Assembly (NCBI GenBank): GCA_964568625.1
Contig: CAZMQG010000030.1
Coordinates: 1-8,712, forward strand
Length of the DNA: 8,712 nucleotides
DNA from: JBAZAX01 sp964568625
Lineage (GTDB): Bacteria; Babelota; Babeliae; Babelales; RVW-14
Direction: 5' to 3'
Below, one piece after another: positions 5,778 through 8,712 of the stretch (positions within the stretch are counted from its first letter, which is position 1; each line of letters begins with the position of its first letter). A program made the translations under genes and the position numbers. A model generated the notes under the pieces. It was not told where the DNA came from. It saw only the letters and a program-made list of their open reading frames with translations, and searched no databases.

Positions 5778-6842
5778 CTATCTAATCTTTAGAGTAAGTA
5801 ACGCAAGTAAACAAAGAATCATAGATATTATCCAGAACCGTACTGTGACCTTACTTTCCTTCCAACCTTTAAGTTCGAAATGATGGTGAATCGGAGCCAT
5901 TAGGAATATTCTTTTACCGGTTAGTTTAAATGAAGCTACTTGTAGAATTACAGATACCGTTTCCAGTACAAAAATTCCACCACTGAGTAGTAATAAGAAT
6001 TCTTGACGAACCATTAATGCAAAAAATGCCAGTCCTGCACCCATGGCAAGTGAGCCTACATCACCCATAAAAATTTGAGCTGGGTAAGTGTTGTACCACA
6101 AAAATCCAACCAATGCTCCAACAAGTGTGCAGGCCAAAACTGTTAACTCAGCACTTCCTGAATATGGAATATAAAGGTATGTGGCAAATTTTACATGTCC
6201 GGACAAATAAGCAATGAATGCAAATGTTGAAAAGTTAAAAATTAAAGGGCCAGTTGCAAGCCCGTCAAGTCCATCAGTTAGATTAACTGCATTGCTTGTT
6301 GCAACCATAATAAATGTTGCCCATGGAATTAATAGAATACCAATCTCAGGCATGAAATTTTTTAGAAAAGGAACACAGATACTTGTGTTTGGTGATAACA
6401 TAAAATACCAGGCTAGTGAAAGTGCAAACCCGAATCCGACCTGAAGTCTAAATTTTAGTGAGGCAGAAATTCCTTTGCGATATTTAAGTTTGCAAATATC
6501 GTCAAGAAATCCGATAAGTCCGTAGCCCATAATGCAGATCAAAAATAACCAAACATTAATTTTCGTTAGATTTGTCCAAAGTAATGCATTGATTAAAAAT
6601 ACTGATATAACAAAGAGGCCACCCATAGTAGGGGTTTCATTTTTTGCTTGGTGTGATTCGGGAGTCCATTCGCGAGCTTTGGCACGAAAATGTTTTTGGC
6701 AAAATCGTATGAACATATTTCCGAATATGAATGAGATTAACATAGATGATAAAAGTGCGCAGATTGAACGAACGCTAACGTAATGAAATACATTAAAAAA
6801 ACTATACTTCGACTGTAATACTTGCGCCATGTGATATATCAT
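5778..6842 (-). CDS. mraY: Phospho-N-acetylmuramoyl-pentapeptide-transferase (lipid I synthase)
   Basis: Integral inner-membrane enzyme that moves phospho-MurNAc-pentapeptide from UDP onto undecaprenyl phosphate, giving lipid I, the first membrane step of peptidoglycan synthesis. The 354 aa align end to end with Escherichia coli MraY (360 aa), including the start MIYHMAQVLQ and the NVF that follows. About ten hydrophobic membrane segments are evident. Active-site motifs are the Asp pair in GFLDD (111-115), NAVNLTDGLDGLA (184-196), FMGDVGSLA (258-266, with the Mg-binding Asp 261) and the PIHHHFELKGW loop (317-327). ATG 6842 has AAAGGA at 6853-6848, five bases away. It is the first gene of the leftward mraY-pheS-galU set, outside any dcw cluster: neither murF nor murD flanks it. 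Its presence means this organism probably makes, or retains part of, a peptidoglycan pathway. Confidence 0.97.
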   Translation of the reverse strand: MIYHMAQVLQSKYSFFNVFHYVSVRSICALLSSMLISFIFGNMFIRFCQKHFRAKAREWTPESHQAKNETPTMGGLFVISVFLINALLWTNLTKINVWLFLICIMGYGLIGFLDDICKLKYRKGISASLKFRLQVGFGFALSLAWYFMLSPNTSICVPFLKNFMPEIGILLIPWATFIMVATSNAVNLTDGLDGLATGPLIFNFSTFAFIAYLSGHVKFATYLYIPYSGSAELTVLACTLVGALVGFLWYNTYPAQIFMGDVGSLAMGAGLAFFALMVRQEFLLLLSGGIFVLETVSVILQVASFKLTGKRIFLMAPIHHHFELKGWKESKVTVRFWIISMILCLLALLTLKIR

Positions 6843-6873
6843 AAAAATCCTTTAAATTTTTAGTAAAAAAATA

Positions 6874-6902
6874 AGTATACCAAAAGAATTTTAACATCCA
6901 AT
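6874..6902 (-). promoter_or_regulatory. Candidate promoter of the mraY-pheS-galU set
   Basis: On the minus strand the hexamer TATACT (6879-6874) is preceded by TGG, giving an extended -10. A poor -35 (TTGGAT, 6901-6896) lies 16 bp upstream. The predicted start would leave a leader of about 25 nt before mraY. It is the only good -10 I see in the divergent region on this strand. Confidence 0.5.
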
Positions 6903-6987
6903 GTTTGTACTTAAGGCGAAACCTTTAATTTATTCTTAATCATCGAAAAGAACAAATTTTATATTTTGGGGGTGTTTTTAATTAGAT

Positions 6988-7016
6988 TTGACAATTAATG
7001 CTAAAAGAGTTATACT
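6988..7016 (+). promoter_or_regulatory. Near-consensus sigma70 promoter of the secreted-protein gene
   Basis: Perfect -35 TTGACA (6988-6993), exactly 17 bp of spacer, and -10 TATACT (7011-7016, five of six). Transcription should begin near 7023, giving a leader of about 35 nt that carries GGAGG at 7043-7047, nine bases before the ATG. This is the strongest promoter in the window and predicts high, largely constitutive expression unless a repressor acts. Confidence 0.8.
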
Positions 7017-7056
7017 CCAGTAGTCAATATTTAATTAAAAATGGAGGATATTTACC

Positions 7057-7740
7057 ATGAATAAGATATATTTTAGCTCAGGGGTGTTAGCAGTAATATT
7101 TTGTGTAACCTTACATGCTGGGAGTGGTTTTTCAACTATGAAAGGTGCTGCTTCATCCAAGTCTAAACAAGGTGTTGAGGCAGGAAAAAATAATGCCGCT
7201 GCGAGTGTGAAGCCATCTCAAAATCTAGCTCCAGAGGAAGATACATATGTATCGCTTCTACCAGATGATATTTCACAGTTGCCTGGAGTTCTTCCCTTGG
7301 CAGATTCAGTTATGCAAAAATCAGATGGAGATTCTGTGAGTACGCTAATGACATCTGATGGACGCACTTTATCTATTTTGAGTCTTCAGAGGTATTTAAA
7401 ACAGTTCCCTCTTTTTAAGACAGAAATTTTACAACAAGGTCCATGTAAGCATGATTGGGTGTCTTTAAGTGTACTTTTGGTTTGCATGCGGATACTTAGT
7501 GATTTAGAGGTTGATTCTAAGGTAAATTATAAGTATTTTTTGGAAGCTAATATTTTGTTAATACTTTGTGATGCATTTTCTTATAATCCTCAAATTAATC
7601 CCAATGAAATTTGGCCTAGATGCAAAGAACTTTTAAATGTATGTGGCATTGATTCTAATAAAAATAGTCGTGATGTTATGCTTAATTTAGAACATTCTAT
7701 CTTTAGCTGTTTAAAATTTTTATTGAGTCAAAATAAATAA
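7057..7740 (+). CDS. Secreted hypothetical protein with signal peptide
   Basis: I do not recognise this 227-aa protein. Residues 1-21 form a Sec signal peptide: Lys at position 3, a hydrophobic core VLAVIFCVTL, and a likely cleavage after LHA (19-21). VIFC is not a good lipobox, so export to the periplasm or outside is expected rather than lipidation. Residues 22-60 are low-complexity, rich in Ala, Ser, Lys, Gly and Asn, and probably disordered. Residues 62-125 contain LPDD and LPLAD segments and a Leu-rich helix (SILSLQRYL). The rest is predicted helical, with six mature cysteines (130, 143, 171, 189, 196, 218), enough for three disulfides if exported. It has its own strong promoter and ribosome binding site (GGAGG, nine bases away), is monocistronic, and ends before a strong hairpin. 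A host-interaction or envelope role is possible but only inferred from export. Confidence 0.75.
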   Translation: MNKIYFSSGVLAVIFCVTLHAGSGFSTMKGAASSKSKQGVEAGKNNAAASVKPSQNLAPEEDTYVSLLPDDISQLPGVLPLADSVMQKSDGDSVSTLMTSDGRTLSILSLQRYLKQFPLFKTEILQQGPCKHDWVSLSVLLVCMRILSDLEVDSKVNYKYFLEANILLILCDAFSYNPQINPNEIWPRCKELLNVCGIDSNKNSRDVMLNLEHSIFSCLKFLLSQNK

Positions 7741-7766
7741 TTTTGTATAAATACGTTTTTTAAATT

Positions 7767-7805
7767 AAAGGGGTTCAATAATATTTCATATTATTGAACC
7801 CCTTT
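7767..7805. terminator. Perfect 18-bp hairpin between convergent genes (probable bidirectional terminator)
   Basis: AAAGGGGTTCAATAATAT (7767-7784) and its exact reverse complement (7788-7805) flank the loop TTC. The hairpin starts 26 bp after the stop of the secreted-protein gene and lies 17 bp past the stop of the convergent gene. The T-tract beyond the stem is short on either strand (TTTAT rightward, TTTAATTT leftward), so termination is likely but less textbook than the hairpin at 3597-3630. Confidence 0.75.
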
Positions 7806-7822
7806 ATGGTTTCTATTTGGTG

Positions 7823-8712
7823 TCAAATTGTTTTGGAATTTGCCATCTTAAGCTTATACTCAACAACTCCTGCGAGCCCGTTAATAAGTTCCGGTTTTAC
7901 TTCGCATAGCTTATTAAAGATTTCTGGATTTTTTGATATAAAATCAAAAATTTTATTGTCGTCGATAGATGTACAATCGCCGGTTTTTTTTATTTCAGTC
8001 GAATCCGGTGTTTTTTCGATTTGAGATTCTCCAATTAATTTAGAAGCCTTTTCTTGTAAATTACCTGATAAATATGGCATTATCTTATAAATTAGTCCTG
8101 CAGCTAAAACAGGACTTGTTTTTGCCAACAAGAAAAATGCAGCCTCTTTAAAATTTTCAAATTTTCGATCAAATGCATATTCCATAAAATCTACAATAGT
8201 CTGCGAGCTGCCTCTTCCAGCGCCTTTAATTTTTCCGGTATCAATCCAATTTCCGGAAAAAATAGTATCTTTGATACCTGCGAAAAATCCTTTTTCGCTT
8301 ATCTTTAAATCTTTGTTTATCACTATTCGTATACTTTCCAGAATTTTTTTCATGTCATCAAGAACTGCAATTCCAGGATCTTTTTTATATAATTGTTGCA
8401 TCAACCACGAGATTTGCTTGTCTTTTAAGAGATTGTCAAGCATAGCTTCAACTTCAAAAAGTCTTAGGTCTGCGATTTGTGGTTGAATTTTGTTGGTAAA
8501 AAAATCTTGTAAAAAATTACAGTACAATTCGAAGAATGTACAAAACTGTGCGTTGGTGAAAAGTAGCTCGAACTTTTTATTTTCAAGAAATAGTTTGTAT
8601 TGAATTAGCAACTTAGCCTTTGTCTGATCATCTTTAAAATTTAAATTGGGCTTGTAGAATTTTATAACATCGCTTCTTATTTTTATTAATTTTGTTAGCA
8701 ATAGTTCCAAAA
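7823..8712 (-). CDS. Hypothetical helical protein, 5' end beyond window
   Basis: The minus-strand frame is open from the right edge to TGA at 7825-7823. A TTG at 8710 could be a start, but it has no visible upstream context and the gene probably begins outside the window. About 296 residues are visible and I do not recognise the family. The first 135 are charged and predicted helical, rich in Lys, Leu, Phe and Ile. A glycine-rich stretch (GFFAGIKDTIF, then GKIKGAGRGSSQ, about 141-170) follows. Residues 188-216 are hydrophobic (AAFFLLAKTSPVLAAGLIYKI) but broken by Lys and Pro, so could be an amphipathic or re-entrant membrane helix. A polar linker (230-250) leads to a tail with two similar units, NPEIFNKL and KPELINGL. 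It converges on the secreted-protein gene and shares its terminator. No catalytic motif is seen. Confidence 0.6.
   Translation of the reverse strand, partial: LELLLTKLIKIRSDVIKFYKPNLNFKDDQTKAKLLIQYKLFLENKKFELLFTNAQFCTFFELYCNFLQDFFTNKIQPQIADLRLFEVEAMLDNLLKDKQISWLMQQLYKKDPGIAVLDDMKKILESIRIVINKDLKISEKGFFAGIKDTIFSGNWIDTGKIKGAGRGSSQTIVDFMEYAFDRKFENFKEAAFFLLAKTSPVLAAGLIYKIMPYLSGNLQEKASKLIGESQIEKTPDSTEIKKTGDCTSIDDNKIFDFISKNPEIFNKLCEVKPELINGLAGVVEYKLKMANSKTI

Noticed and set aside
6832..6841. Palindrome TGATATATCA over the mraY start
   Set aside because: It is coding sequence for the conserved N-terminus and short enough to arise by chance; no second copy is seen in the promoter.
7093..7104. VIFC as a lipoprotein signal (lipobox)
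   Set aside because: The residues before Cys16 are bulky (Ile, Phe) instead of the small Ala/Gly/Ser needed, and a better signal peptidase I site (LHA) follows.

Overview
This AT-rich window (by eye about one third G+C) comes from a draft or metagenome-assembled bacterial genome. It contains two runs of exactly 100 N (1133-1232 and 3269-3368), which are scaffold joins. Shine-Dalgarno sites are classical (GGAGG, AAGGA) and promoters are sigma70-like. The cell-envelope genes (MraY, GalU) are of Gram-negative style. Core genes are removed from their usual partners: mraY is outside a dcw cluster and pheS is not followed by pheT. There are also orphan secreted and helical proteins and a eukaryote-like OGFr-domain gene. 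This combination suggests a host-associated bacterium with a reduced genome, such as Candidatus Dependentiae (TM6/Babeliales). That assignment is inference; no rRNA or other decisive marker is present.

Left part (1-1856). A 5'-truncated chloramphenicol-phosphotransferase-like kinase (+) converges, with only 7 bp between stop codons, on the C-terminal half of an NrnA-type DHH/DHHA1 phosphoesterase (-). The N-terminal half of the phosphoesterase is lost in the first gap. On the other side of that gap an OGFr-domain protein (+) begins, missing a little of its N-terminus.

Middle (1857-3660). A gene-free leader of about 490 bp holds an extended -10 promoter, two inverted repeats that could fold in the 5' UTR, and an 18-codon leader ORF with the best ribosome binding site in the region. 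It precedes a divergent FolC/Mur-ligase-family gene (+), which is interrupted by the second gap. A perfect 17-bp inverted repeat serves as a terminator shared with the convergent galU.

Right-middle (3668-6842). A leftward gene set reads mraY, pheS, galU: lipid I synthesis, phenylalanine tRNA charging and UDP-glucose synthesis. It has short gaps and a candidate extended -10 promoter just before mraY. From the 214-bp divergent region another, near-consensus promoter drives a secreted, cysteine-containing orphan protein (7057-7740, +). That gene ends at an 18-bp perfect hairpin shared with a convergent, unrecognised helical protein (-) that runs off the right edge.

I see no mobile element, CRISPR array, tRNA or rRNA. 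No multi-gene accessory system is evident. The most unusual items are the bacterial OGFr-domain gene, the diverged FolC-like ligase with its structured leader, and the two orphan proteins at the right end.
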